Positions 44,783 to 53,978 of a stretch of DNA of 64,000 nt are shown here, one piece after another. A program made the position numbers and the translations under genes. The first letter of the stretch is position 1. Each line of letters starts with the position of its first letter. Source of the DNA: Candidatus Obscuribacter sp. (GTDB lineage Bacteria > Cyanobacteriota > Vampirovibrionia > Obscuribacterales > Obscuribacteraceae); NCBI GenBank assembly GCA_016712465.1, contig JADJQZ010000001.1:3968001-4032000 (forward strand), read 5' to 3'. The notes below the pieces were generated by a model. The model worked only from the letters and a program-made list of their open reading frames with translations. It made no database searches and was not told the DNA's origin.

Positions 44783-45481
44783 CTAGAAGCGGAAGGCGTT
44801 GCGGGTACCGAGGCCGGTCATCATCAGACTGGTCATCCCGAGTCCCATCATTGTGTTCGGACGGCGGAGAACACTTCCGAGCACAGCTCCGGCTCCGAAT
44901 CCAGCAAGAGCGCTGACTGCATGAGTCATACCGGACTTACGAATGTCTCTTCTCTGCACCGGATGCGGTGAGGGAGCGGAAAGATACTGTGTTTGTTGAA
45001 CATTGCCGAAGGCAGTCATGGGAGCAGAGCTATCGGACTGACCGGGCATAATCCAGTCGCTTGTGCCGCCGGCGTTACCGCCAGCACCCTGGGAGACCAT
45101 GCCGGGAGCATCACCCTGGGCTTGCACTTGATTCTGGTTGGCGTATTCGTTCTGAAAGCTACCTTGATTCATCATGGAATCCATGACGTTCTGGCGGGTC
45201 TGCTTGGCAGTGGACAGATTGTCTTGGTTAGCATTCATCTGGTTGGGGTCGCCGTTCACGTTCATTCCCATGTCACGGGCTTGCGCTTGAGATTGAGCAA
45301 GTTTCTGAGCAACCTGGGGATCGAGCGGAACAACTTCCGGAGGGAGAAAGGAATCAGACTCTGCGGTCATCGCGTATTGGGCATAGGCGGGAGTGCTTAC
45401 TTGAGCAAACACACAGGAGACAAGGACAACGCTCATTGCCAGTTTGGCTATTTTGTTTTGCGTGGCGTCTTTGCTTCTCAT
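44783..45481 (-). CDS. Secreted Gln/Asn-rich protein with C-terminal glycine zipper
   Basis: 232 residues. The signal peptide ends at TPAYAQ (~35). The middle is Gln/Asn/Met-rich and probably disordered. The C-terminus has a hydrophobic Gly/Ala-zipper (HAVSALAGFGAGAVLGSVL) and a second hydrophobic piece (MMGLGMTSLMMTGLG), which could insert in or span the outer membrane. The palindrome at 45575-45592 lies 94 bases upstream. Family unknown; an outer-membrane component replacing VirB7/9/10 is a speculative possibility. Confidence 0.5.
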   Translation of the reverse strand: MRSKDATQNKIAKLAMSVVLVSCVFAQVSTPAYAQYAMTAESDSFLPPEVVPLDPQVAQKLAQSQAQARDMGMNVNGDPNQMNANQDNLSTAKQTRQNVMDSMMNQGSFQNEYANQNQVQAQGDAPGMVSQGAGGNAGGTSDWIMPGQSDSSAPMTAFGNVQQTQYLSAPSPHPVQRRDIRKSGMTHAVSALAGFGAGAVLGSVLRRPNTMMGLGMTSLMMTGLGTRNAFRF

Positions 45482-45574
45482 TTCCGTTTACCGTTTATTT
45501 GATGTTGCCGTCAGGGGTGTTTCGCTTTGTGTGAATACTTTACGAAAGTCCCCCTGGAATGGAAATCGGGGGAT

Positions 45575-45592
45575 TTCCCATGGGTATGGGAA
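45575..45592 (-). promoter_or_regulatory. Palindromic operator candidate
   Basis: TTCCCAT-GGGT-ATGGGAA is a perfect 7-bp inverted repeat in the 140-bp gap upstream of the gene starting at 45481. It matches the palindrome at 42609-42626 in the outer TTCCCAT / (A)yGGGAA arms. Confidence 0.5.
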
Positions 45593-45622
45593 GATTCCCC
45601 CTTACTCCAATCTCTTTACAAC

Positions 45623-46621
45623 CTAGAAGTTTGTGATTACGGCCGTAGGCAAGAGGCGCTGGCCGGTCTTCTGGGCAGTTATGTTAGCGGGTGAGAACTG
45701 GGTGAAAGGCAATCCGAAGTCGGTAGTTTTATTTGTGTATACCGGCATACGGCGGAAGCCCTGACCGAATTCATAAGATTGATTGGCACTCAAGGCTCCA
45801 ATCGGATTGTTTCTGGTGGCCGACAGACCGAAGTCCTGGATGGTGGAACCGGTGGAGATGACGTTGCCGCCGGCCTGGAAGCGCTGACCGCCGCCCAAGT
45901 CGATGGAGTTATGTCTGAGACCGTTACCGGTAGGTACGCCGGTGACGGCTCCCCAACCAGCCCAGGGTCCAAGGCGCTCTACGTTATCCTGGGAACCGTC
46001 GTCCGGTCCCATACCGATCATGGAGTTACGACCTCTAAGGTCCCACTGGTGGGTTTCCTGTCCGCCACGGCGTACCGTGGGGATGGAAGTGTAATAGCCA
46101 CCGGTACCGGCGATACCGCCGGTGGGAATGATATTGACCTGCTGAGAAGGATTGATCATGCCGATAGGAGCGGTGAGGGAACCAGGGTCAGCACCAGGAG
46201 TGGACGGCGGTGCCGGCACAATACCGGTCAAGGACGGTCCCAGCACGCCGGGAGGCGATACAACCGCCGGGCTCACAGGCAGCGGAATGCCGGAAAAACT
46301 ATTGTCTATCTGGTTGGCCGGAATAGACGGTACCCAGGGCAGAAGGGTGGGAGCGCCACCCATACCGGGCGTGACCGGCACAGGAGTAGGTCCGTCACCG
46401 ATAGCCGGCGGAGCGCCTTCGATGGGCGACATAAAAGGAGCGCCGGTTTGCTGACCGGGAATCAAAGGTGTGCGCAGGGTAGTGACCGGCCCACCGGGCG
46501 CAGGTCCGACTTGCGGCGGGCTTCCCGGCCAGGGACCGGGGCTGGCAGCCTGAGCCGCCGAGTTAAAAGCCGCTCCAAGGGTGATGGCAGTGATTATGGG
46601 CAAGAACTTGAGGTTTAACAT
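45623..46621 (-). CDS. Secreted proline/glycine-rich protein (paralogue 1)
   Basis: 332 residues from ATG 46621, chosen because AGGAGAA lies ~7 bases upstream and a clean signal peptide follows (LPIITAITLGAAFNSAAQA). The mature half is Pro/Gly-rich with TTLRTPLIPG, PPAIGDGPTPVPVTPG and PPSTPGAD. The C-terminal half is less simple (GGQETHQWDLRGRNS, NRHNSIDLGGGQRFQ). The first half aligns with the protein at 46672-47466, so the two arose by duplication. Family and function unknown; likely outside the cytoplasmic membrane and linked to the secretion locus by position. Confidence 0.55.
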   Translation of the reverse strand: MLNLKFLPIITAITLGAAFNSAAQAASPGPWPGSPPQVGPAPGGPVTTLRTPLIPGQQTGAPFMSPIEGAPPAIGDGPTPVPVTPGMGGAPTLLPWVPSIPANQIDNSFSGIPLPVSPAVVSPPGVLGPSLTGIVPAPPSTPGADPGSLTAPIGMINPSQQVNIIPTGGIAGTGGYYTSIPTVRRGGQETHQWDLRGRNSMIGMGPDDGSQDNVERLGPWAGWGAVTGVPTGNGLRHNSIDLGGGQRFQAGGNVISTGSTIQDFGLSATRNNPIGALSANQSYEFGQGFRRMPVYTNKTTDFGLPFTQFSPANITAQKTGQRLLPTAVITNF

Positions 46622-46671
46622 CTGTTTTCTCCTGGAGGCTTTGGTGAACCTTGAACTTTTAAATTGCGATC

Positions 46672-47466
46672 TCAATAGGGGGCTATTGTGAATTTGGACT
46701 TCTGACCCGTCTTACTTATGATTCGGTTTCCGTACCGAATGGCTGTCGCCTGGGCATCGGGTATGTTGGGACAGCGCACGGGGCCATCCATACTGGAAGA
46801 GAGCCCTTTCCGGGGTCCGTCTTGCGAAACCTGGGGAGCCAACTTCACATCGGGTTTGTCGACCGGCTTATCGCCAAAGTCGAAGGCGTATGAGGCGTTT
46901 CCGTTTGCGGCATTGCGATTGCGACCATGGTCGAAACTGCGCTGGGCATTCCATCTCTCAGTGGGTGCTGAGCCGAAAATACCGCCGGTGGGATTAATGT
47001 TGACCACCGAAGCCGGAGCCGGGCATCCGGTGCCGCCACCCCAACCATTTATATTGCCCCAGTCGGAACCGGGCGTGGAAGGCGGCGGTGTCAGATACGG
47101 TGCCACATACGAGTCAACCAGATCGCGCTGGGAACCATCCACCGGCGGCACGTAAACAGCGCTGGGCGGCGGGCAGGGTCCACCAAGGTGACCGGGTGTC
47201 ACAGGAGGAGGGTTGAATCCGTCACCGATGGGAGGCGGCTGACCTTCATAAGGCATCGAATAAGCCGGCGCATCGGGTACACCGGGTATAAGAGGACTGC
47301 GAAGGGTCGTCATCACATCGGCTTCTCCATAAGCACCAGCCTGGCCGGCACCCACAGTCAGCCCCGAGAGCAGGCAAAGAACCTGAGACAAAAGCAAAAC
47401 CCGGGCATACTGGGCCCGTCCTTTGGTTTTATTGCTAGTCCGGTTTTTTGACACCGTCTTCTCCAT
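46672..47466 (-). CDS. Secreted proline/glycine-rich protein (paralogue 2)
   Basis: 264 residues. A basic N-terminus and hydrophobic core (VLLLSQVLCLLSGLTVGAG) form a signal peptide ending near GQAGA. The mature part has MTTLRSPLIPG, PPPIGDGFNPPPVTPGHLGG, PPPSTPGSD and NINPTGGIFG, all shared with the downstream paralogue. The C-terminal half has CP pairs (GPCPPP, TGCPAP, VRCPN) that paralogue 1 lacks. It is the first gene of the - strand locus, so the promoter for the locus probably lies in 47467-47600. Confidence 0.55.
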   Translation of the reverse strand: MEKTVSKNRTSNKTKGRAQYARVLLLSQVLCLLSGLTVGAGQAGAYGEADVMTTLRSPLIPGVPDAPAYSMPYEGQPPPIGDGFNPPPVTPGHLGGPCPPPSAVYVPPVDGSQRDLVDSYVAPYLTPPPSTPGSDWGNINGWGGGTGCPAPASVVNINPTGGIFGSAPTERWNAQRSFDHGRNRNAANGNASYAFDFGDKPVDKPDVKLAPQVSQDGPRKGLSSSMDGPVRCPNIPDAQATAIRYGNRIISKTGQKSKFTIAPY

Positions 47467-48082
47467 TTGCCGAATGGATTAGGAACTACCTATACATCGG
47501 CGTGACAATACAGTAAGCCTTGGGAAAGGCGTTGTCTTGGGTGTACCTACGTAGTACCCCCCGGTTTTTCCCACTATTGCGCCAATTTGTTCTATATAAA
47601 AGGAACGCCGAAGAGTACCGGCCGCCTCAAGCCAATTCACCGCCAGGGCCGGCTTTCGACCAGGCGGTCATCGGAGGCGGGCGGCTTGAGGGTAGGGTCT
47701 GAGAGGACGGCGACAGCCCTGCCAGCCCCACGCATAGCCATTGTATATATTAAACATATTTCCTTTAGCCGCTCCAGGCGCAAGGGAAGCGACGCCGACA
47801 CCGCTGCTTGAGGAATTAACCTGAACAAACACGGCAAAACCGATTCTATATAGATTACCGGGTCTGATGCATAGACGGCGGGGCAGGGTCTTTCCAACCC
47901 GGCAAAAAGCCGCCGATCCCTGGTTTCATGGATCTTGCCCTTCAATCGGTTGAGAAATCGTCAGCAAGATAAGCGTCTCATAAAATGCACAGTAAAGCGT
48001 TTGTCACCGCAGGCAGTATCGCCACCAAATATGCGCCCATACACCACTTGCGGTGCTTGCAAATAGGTGGAAAAATTGCGCA
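47467..48082. other. Long intergenic region between divergent units
   Basis: No convincing gene is seen in ~620 bases. Visible elements are an imperfect palindrome centred on CTACGTAG near 47550 (GGGTGTAC...GTACCCC), just upstream of the - strand locus; a TATATAAAA stretch near 47593; and inverted CCTCAAGCC/GGCTTGAGG arms ~55 bases apart near 47620-47690. The region probably carries the promoters of the secretion locus and possibly an untranslated RNA. Confidence 0.4.
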
Positions 48083-48134
48083 CCATTGGCAATGGCAAAT
48101 TTTCTTTTACAAATCTCAGGTTTGTCGGTATTAT
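48083..48134 (+). promoter_or_regulatory. Sigma70-type promoter with adjacent palindrome
   Basis: TTTACA (48106-48111) and TATTAT (48129-48134) are 17 bases apart. The perfect palindrome CCATTGGCAATGG (48083-48095) lies just upstream of the -35 and may bind an activator or repressor. Confidence 0.65.
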
Positions 48135-48156
48135 AGGTGCAAGAAAGGGGGCGCCT

Positions 48157-48786
48157 GTGAGCACTCAAAGAGCAAATAGTTTGGAAAACCTGGATTTCTT
48201 CTCAAATCAAACACCGGCCCAACACAACGAGGCTGTCAACCTGGATGGGCTCGATCACGTTTTCAAATGGGCATCAGAGACGGTATCAGATAACGACGAG
48301 GATAAACGAGTCAGGCAAGCTCGCGAAACTCGCATGCGTCGGCAAGTTCTCGACATTGTGCAGCAATACAAAGAGCAAAAGGTTCTCTCTAAGAGCCAAG
48401 ACGAAGTTGCTTACCTACAAAGAAGAGTGATTGCCCTCCTCAGCAAACTGCAAGAAGTGACTGAGGAAAACGCCAACGTCAAACAAATAATGGTCAGCCA
48501 GTTCTGGGCCGTCCAGAAAATTCCTTTCCTGGAAGCTCAAATCAAATCACTGAAAGTGGTTGAATACGAGAAAGAAGCAGCCGTCAAAGAAAGACGTTAC
48601 TTGATGGATGCGCTGGCCAAGCTGAAAGTGGAAAGAGACTATCTGGAAGATATTCTGGAGACTGTGGAGACCGAAAACTCCAGACTCTCGGAAATCCTCC
48701 GGGAAACCAGACAAGAAGTGGTAAAACTTCAGGCCCGCAAGTGGTGGCATTTCCTTATGCCCCTCAAAAATCTGTTCACTCGCTAG
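48157..48786 (+). CDS. Coiled-coil protein
   Basis: 209 residues from GTG 48157, chosen because it follows the promoter and an AGAAAGGGGG ribosome site; earlier in-frame codons would lie upstream of the -10 box. After a polar N-terminus (~55 residues), the protein is almost all charged heptad helix (QVLDIVQQYKEQKVL... IALLSKLQEVTEENANVKQI... LMDALAKLKVERDYLEDIL) ending in KWWHFLMPLKNLF, an amphipathic or membrane-touching tail. It is a single-gene unit with its own promoter and terminator. Family not recognised; a structural or polarity role is possible. Confidence 0.6.
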   Translation: MSTQRANSLENLDFFSNQTPAQHNEAVNLDGLDHVFKWASETVSDNDEDKRVRQARETRMRRQVLDIVQQYKEQKVLSKSQDEVAYLQRRVIALLSKLQEVTEENANVKQIMVSQFWAVQKIPFLEAQIKSLKVVEYEKEAAVKERRYLMDALAKLKVERDYLEDILETVETENSRLSEILRETRQEVVKLQARKWWHFLMPLKNLFTR

Positions 48787-48870
48787 TTGCAGCTAAGTTC
48801 ACCAAAAACAGGTTCGCTCGAAACCATTCAAAACTCTAATCCATCCAATTAGATCGAAGTGGTTCAAAAA

Positions 48871-48902
48871 GGGCTCGTCTCATGGACGAGCTTCTTTTTT
48901 TT
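48871..48902 (+). terminator. Intrinsic terminator after the coiled-coil gene
   Basis: GCTCGTC (48873-48879) pairs with GACGAGC (48885-48891) around TCATG, followed by TTC and a run of nine or more T. It lies ~85 bases after the stop. Confidence 0.9.
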
Positions 48903-48939
48903 AGACACCGGCTCAATGGCCGGCAAAAACAGGACAGGC

Positions 48940-50238
48940 TCAATCGATTAGATTGAGCGCCTTACCAAGCTTTCCTTCAAAACCACGCTTGGTAGGTCTG
49001 TAATACTTCTTGCCGGCCAGCTCTCGCGGCAAACATTCCATATCATCCGCCACACCCTGCTCGAAATCATGAGCATACTTGTAGCCCTTGCCGTATCCAA
49101 TATCTTCCATGAGGCGAGTGGGTGCGTTGCGCAAATGCAGGGGCACGGGATGCTGCATCATATTCAATGCATCCTGGGCAGCGGCCTTGTAAGCAGTGTA
49201 AATGGCATTGGACTTGGGAGCCATGGCCATATAAACGACAGCCTGAGTGAGAGCAAGCTTGCCTTCAGGCATACCTATGAATTGCACGGTTTGCATGGCG
49301 GCCACAGCCTGAGTAAGAGCCTGCGGAGCAGCCAGACCGATATCCTCGGAAGCGAAACGCACCAGCCGCCGGGCCACGAAAAGCGGCTCCTCTCCAGCTT
49401 CCAGCATCCGCGCCAACCAATAGATACTGGCTTGAATATCAGAATTGCGAATTGACTTATGTAGCGCCGAGATCAAATTGTAGTGATTCTCACCGTCTTT
49501 ATCGTATTTGAGAATCGCCTGTTGCACCGAAGATCTGATTTCCGCTTCGGTAATCTCGGTTTTCTCACGCTTCTTAGCCAGCTTGGCGGCAAGTTCAAGC
49601 GAGTTCAAAGCCGTGCGCGCATCCCCTGAGGCGTAGACGGCGATCATCTTCAGCACTTCATCACTGGCAGTCAGTCCATAATCTCCCAGACCACGCTCAG
49701 GCAGACTGAGAGCCGACTTCATTATGCCCAACAGATCATCAAGACCGAGTTCCTGCATGACAAAAACTTTCAGCCTGGAGAGAAGCGCCGAGTTAATCTC
49801 AAAGGAAGGATTTTCGGTGGTGGCACCCACAAGCACAATGGTGCCGTTTTCCACAAAGGGCAGAAAAGCGTCTTGCTGAGCCTTGTTGAAGCGATGAATC
49901 TCGTCTACGAACAATATGGTGCGTCGCCCTTCAATATTCATAAAGGCTTCCGCTTCCGCCATGACGGTTTTGATCTCTTTGATGCCTGAAGTAACGGCAG
50001 AAAAAGCAATCCATTTACTCTCTGTTTGCCCGGCAATTATGCGGGCTAGAGTGGTTTTGCCTACACCGGGAGGTCCCCACAATATGAAAGAACTGAGACT
50101 CTGAGAGAGCATGGTCTTGAGCACGCCGCCCTCTTCCAGGAGTTTGGTCTGACCGAAGTACTCATCGAGATTGCGAGGACGCATGCGCTCAGCCAGTGGC
50201 GGCTGGTTCAAGGAGGAAGCTTTCGTAGAGGCTGCCAT
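48940..50238 (-). CDS. rarA: Replication-associated recombination protein A (RarA/MgsA)
   Basis: 432 residues, the normal length. N-terminal PLAERMRPRNLDEYFGQ is the family opening. Walker A WGPPGVGKTT, Walker B ILFVDEIHRFNKAQQDAFLP, sensor GATTENPSFE and arginine finger region SALLSRLKVF follow. The C-terminal tetramerisation region has GEEPLFVARRLVRFASEDIG and the NAIY..YKAA stretch. RarA acts at stalled replication forks and gaps. It is preceded by a tiny membrane-protein frame that ends 3 bases before its ATG. Confidence 0.95.
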   Translation of the reverse strand: MAASTKASSLNQPPLAERMRPRNLDEYFGQTKLLEEGGVLKTMLSQSLSSFILWGPPGVGKTTLARIIAGQTESKWIAFSAVTSGIKEIKTVMAEAEAFMNIEGRRTILFVDEIHRFNKAQQDAFLPFVENGTIVLVGATTENPSFEINSALLSRLKVFVMQELGLDDLLGIMKSALSLPERGLGDYGLTASDEVLKMIAVYASGDARTALNSLELAAKLAKKREKTEITEAEIRSSVQQAILKYDKDGENHYNLISALHKSIRNSDIQASIYWLARMLEAGEEPLFVARRLVRFASEDIGLAAPQALTQAVAAMQTVQFIGMPEGKLALTQAVVYMAMAPKSNAIYTAYKAAAQDALNMMQHPVPLHLRNAPTRLMEDIGYGKGYKYAHDFEQGVADDMECLPRELAGKKYYRPTKRGFEGKLGKALNLID

Positions 50239-50241
50239 AAC

Positions 50242-50343
50242 TTACTGGAACATGACCCAGGCACTGGGAATGAGAGTGCCAAGGAAGATGAAAATCATCA
50301 ACCAGATAATAAACTGCTTGCTGTTCTTGAAAAATCGAGTCAT
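50242..50343 (-). CDS. Tiny membrane protein (33 aa) upstream of rarA
   Basis: ATG 50343 to TAA 50242 encodes a basic start (MTRFFKNSKQ), one hydrophobic helix (FIIWLMIFIFLGTLIPSAW) and VMFQ. The stop is 3 bases before the rarA ATG, suggesting coupling. The upstream region has no good Shine-Dalgarno. The clean single-helix composition makes it more credible than chance, but conservation would be needed to confirm it. Confidence 0.4.
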   Translation of the reverse strand: MTRFFKNSKQFIIWLMIFIFLGTLIPSAWVMFQ

Positions 50344-50965
50344 TTAACTGCTTATAGCCATGGAAACGCGGAAGCATTGAATATTACCACTACCAAAATC
50401 ACATGGCAAAAGCGAAATGAGGGCTCTAGCAACCCCTCCGGTTGATAAAGCCCTCATTACTGATGTGCGACCAAGTAAAACCTGAATTCCACGCAAACTC
50501 ACAAACAGAGCGTGCGCGCGTAAGCTTTGACAGAGAAACTTAATTAGCTGAAGCTCAAACTTGCGATGACTACTTTCAGCAGGGCGACTTCTCAACGCCC
50601 CCCAAGCAAAATGCCGGCGCCGACCAGAGGCAACCATCCATAAAAGTGCGGCGTGAAGCCGTCTAGCCTGTGGGCGGCCGGGCCCGAAGTTCCATAATTA
50701 AGGATCCTCTTATCTGTTAGGGACAATACAATGAATGAGTCCTTTCTAATATCATCATTCCACAGGGCACTCAGCCCGGAAAGGGCAAAGTGAGCAAATT
50801 TCTGTTTTCTGCCCAACATTAACTGTAAAAATAATCGGATTTGGGGCTAAGATTAAATCTAGGACTAATGAAAGAGACTGGCGAAGCCGCTCCTAATTGG
50901 CGCAAAATGTGGGTTGTGCGGTAAGCACAAGGACCAGGGCAGTCTTATTACAGTTTGGAGGAATG
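50344..50965. other. Intergenic region with nested hairpin
   Basis: About 620 bases without a convincing gene. 50419-50455 folds into a nested hairpin: outer GAGGGCT/AGCCCTC (7 bp), inner CAACC/GGTTG (5 bp). On the - strand the apical loop reads GGAGG. On that strand it would lie ~75 bases upstream of the tiny ORF and rarA, as a leader element. The right end carries the leader of the TPR gene with GGAGG at 50957-50961. Confidence 0.4.
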
Positions 50966-51895
<930 letters not shown>

Positions 51896-51900
51896 CTGAG

Positions 51901-53952
51901 CTAGCTCTCGCTTTCCTCTTCGCCGCTCTCTTCTTCGCCGTTTTCTTCGGCACCGTTTTCCTCGTCCATGTCCAATTCTTCGCTTAAGACAAGCACGCCG
52001 TCTTCCTCTAATGCCAGGGTCTCGGAATCGGCTGTCTCTGCCTCTGCCGCTTCCGCTACACGAGCGCCGGCTCCTGGCTGCCGCACAAAGTCATAAATTG
52101 TGCGTGCCAATTTCTCCGGCAGCCCTTCCTTCGTCAAAGCAAGAATCTCATCGAGACTGGCCTTCTTGATCTTTTCGAAGGAGCCGAAGTGATCAATGAG
52201 AAGTTTACGCCGCTTGGCGCCAAGCCCTTTCAGCGAATCCAGTTTGGAAGAGACAACCCGCTTGGCCCGCAGTTTTCGGTGATAAGTAACGGCAAAACGG
52301 TGCGCCTCATCCCGTACATGCTGGAGCAAAAGCAAGGCTTCCGAACGCCTGGGCAAAAACACAGGGGTGGAGTTTCCAGGGAAATAGACTTCTTCCTGTC
52401 GCTTGGCCAGACCGCAAATGGCGAATCTCTCGGTCTTGAAGCCGGGTCCGGTCAACCCCAGTTCGGTCAGTGCCTCGAAGGCGGCACCCAATTGCCCCTT
52501 ACCGCCGTCGATAATGATCAAATCGGGGAAGGGCTTAGACTCGGCAAGAATCCTTGCATAGCGCCTGCCGACAGCTTCCTTCATGGAGGCAAAGTCATTG
52601 GGGGTTCCTTCCACCGACTTTATTTTGAACATACGATAGTCGGATTTTTTCGGCTTGGCCCCTTCGAAAACCACCATGCTAGCCACATTATCGGTGCCCT
52701 GAATGTTGGAAATGTCGAAGCACTCAATGCGCTTGGGCAGCCGGTCTATACCAAGCCCTTCCTTAAGAGCGGTCAAAATCCGTTCCACCCTGGCGTCATT
52801 TTCCGAGTCTTCCGTGAGAACACGGGTGAGGGCTTGCTGCGCATTTTTTTGAGCCATCTCAATCAGGTCAGTCTTGCCGCCGCGCTGCGGCACCAGTACC
52901 TTCACATTGACACCGGCCTTCTGACTGAGGAAGTCGCGCAAAAGCTCAATATCCTCAATCTCATGGGCCAGTAGCACTTCCGCCGGCAGGGCAATGTCTT
53001 CGCAAGCCGTGTAATACTGGCAAATATAAGCCTGAAAGGCTTCGTCCCAGCCGGTCTTATCAAGCAAGGGCAGGGTCACCGTCTCCGATGCAATCAGCTT
53101 ACCTTCCCGCACTTTCATCAAACAGAGAGCCAGAAGCTTCTCAGTATGCGCCTGGGCAATAATATCCTGACAGACGCGTCGATTTTGAAAGAATACCTGC
53201 TGCTTCTCTATCACCGTGGAAAGAGCATAGAGCCTATCTCTTATCAAGGCCGCCTCTTCAAACTCAAGCGCCTCCGAGAGTGCTTCCATCTCCCGCGTCA
53301 TTTCATCCATAACTTCCGTCTGGCGGCCGGAGAGAAACATCTCCACCTGCTTGACCATCTTGTTGTAAGTCTCCTCCTGCACCAGCTTCTGGCAGGGCGC
53401 CAGACAGAGCCCGATATGGTAATTCATACAGGGGCGGTCTTTGAAAAGCGGCTTATGTCTCTGGCGCATGGGAAAGACCTTGCGCAAGGTCTTCACCGTC
53501 TCCCACATGGCCCCGGCTTCCACATAGGGTCCGAAGACTTTCGATTGGGGATTGTTTTTCTTGTACTGAGCAGGATCACGGATCATTACCAGGCGCGGAT
53601 AAGCCACGTCATAGGTGATGGCCAGCCAGGGATAACGCCTGTCATCCTTGAGGGCCACATTGTAGCGGGGCTTCTTCTCACGAATTAAATTAGCCTCGAG
53701 CAAAAGCGCTTCTTTTTCGGAATTTACCAGAATGGTTTCAATTGATACCACTTTCGGTATCATCACCGCCAATTTGGGACGTTCTCGCCAGCTAGCTTCC
53801 ACGAAATATGAACGCACCCGGCTCTTAAGGTTGATCGCCTTGCCTATGTAGAGAATCTCGCCATCCTGATCTTTGAAGAGATAGCAGCCCGGACTATCGG
53901 GCAGGGTGGAAAGCTGCCTGACAATGAGTTCTTGAGGTTGATAGTCGCGCAT
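51901..53952 (-). CDS. uvrC: Excinuclease ABC subunit C
   Basis: 683 residues. The GIY-YIG nuclease domain is at the N-terminus (LPDSPGCYLFKDQDGEILYIGKA, then LKSRVRSYF). A UVR motif lies near residue 205-240. The C-terminal RNase H-like nuclease begins IECFDISNIQGTDNVASMVVF, and a helix-hairpin-helix pair (LDSLKGLGAKRRKLLIDHFGS) follows. UvrC makes both incisions in nucleotide excision repair. The last ~50 residues are an unusual Glu-rich acidic tail (EENGEEESGEEESES). It lies directly downstream of radA on the same strand with a 26-base gap, so the two are probably co-transcribed. Confidence 0.95.
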   Translation of the reverse strand: MRDYQPQELIVRQLSTLPDSPGCYLFKDQDGEILYIGKAINLKSRVRSYFVEASWRERPKLAVMIPKVVSIETILVNSEKEALLLEANLIREKKPRYNVALKDDRRYPWLAITYDVAYPRLVMIRDPAQYKKNNPQSKVFGPYVEAGAMWETVKTLRKVFPMRQRHKPLFKDRPCMNYHIGLCLAPCQKLVQEETYNKMVKQVEMFLSGRQTEVMDEMTREMEALSEALEFEEAALIRDRLYALSTVIEKQQVFFQNRRVCQDIIAQAHTEKLLALCLMKVREGKLIASETVTLPLLDKTGWDEAFQAYICQYYTACEDIALPAEVLLAHEIEDIELLRDFLSQKAGVNVKVLVPQRGGKTDLIEMAQKNAQQALTRVLTEDSENDARVERILTALKEGLGIDRLPKRIECFDISNIQGTDNVASMVVFEGAKPKKSDYRMFKIKSVEGTPNDFASMKEAVGRRYARILAESKPFPDLIIIDGGKGQLGAAFEALTELGLTGPGFKTERFAICGLAKRQEEVYFPGNSTPVFLPRRSEALLLLQHVRDEAHRFAVTYHRKLRAKRVVSSKLDSLKGLGAKRRKLLIDHFGSFEKIKKASLDEILALTKEGLPEKLARTIYDFVRQPGAGARVAEAAEAETADSETLALEEDGVLVLSEELDMDEENGAEENGEEESGEEESES

Positions 53953-53978
53953 TTGTCTAAATCTTGCTGCCGAAAGAA

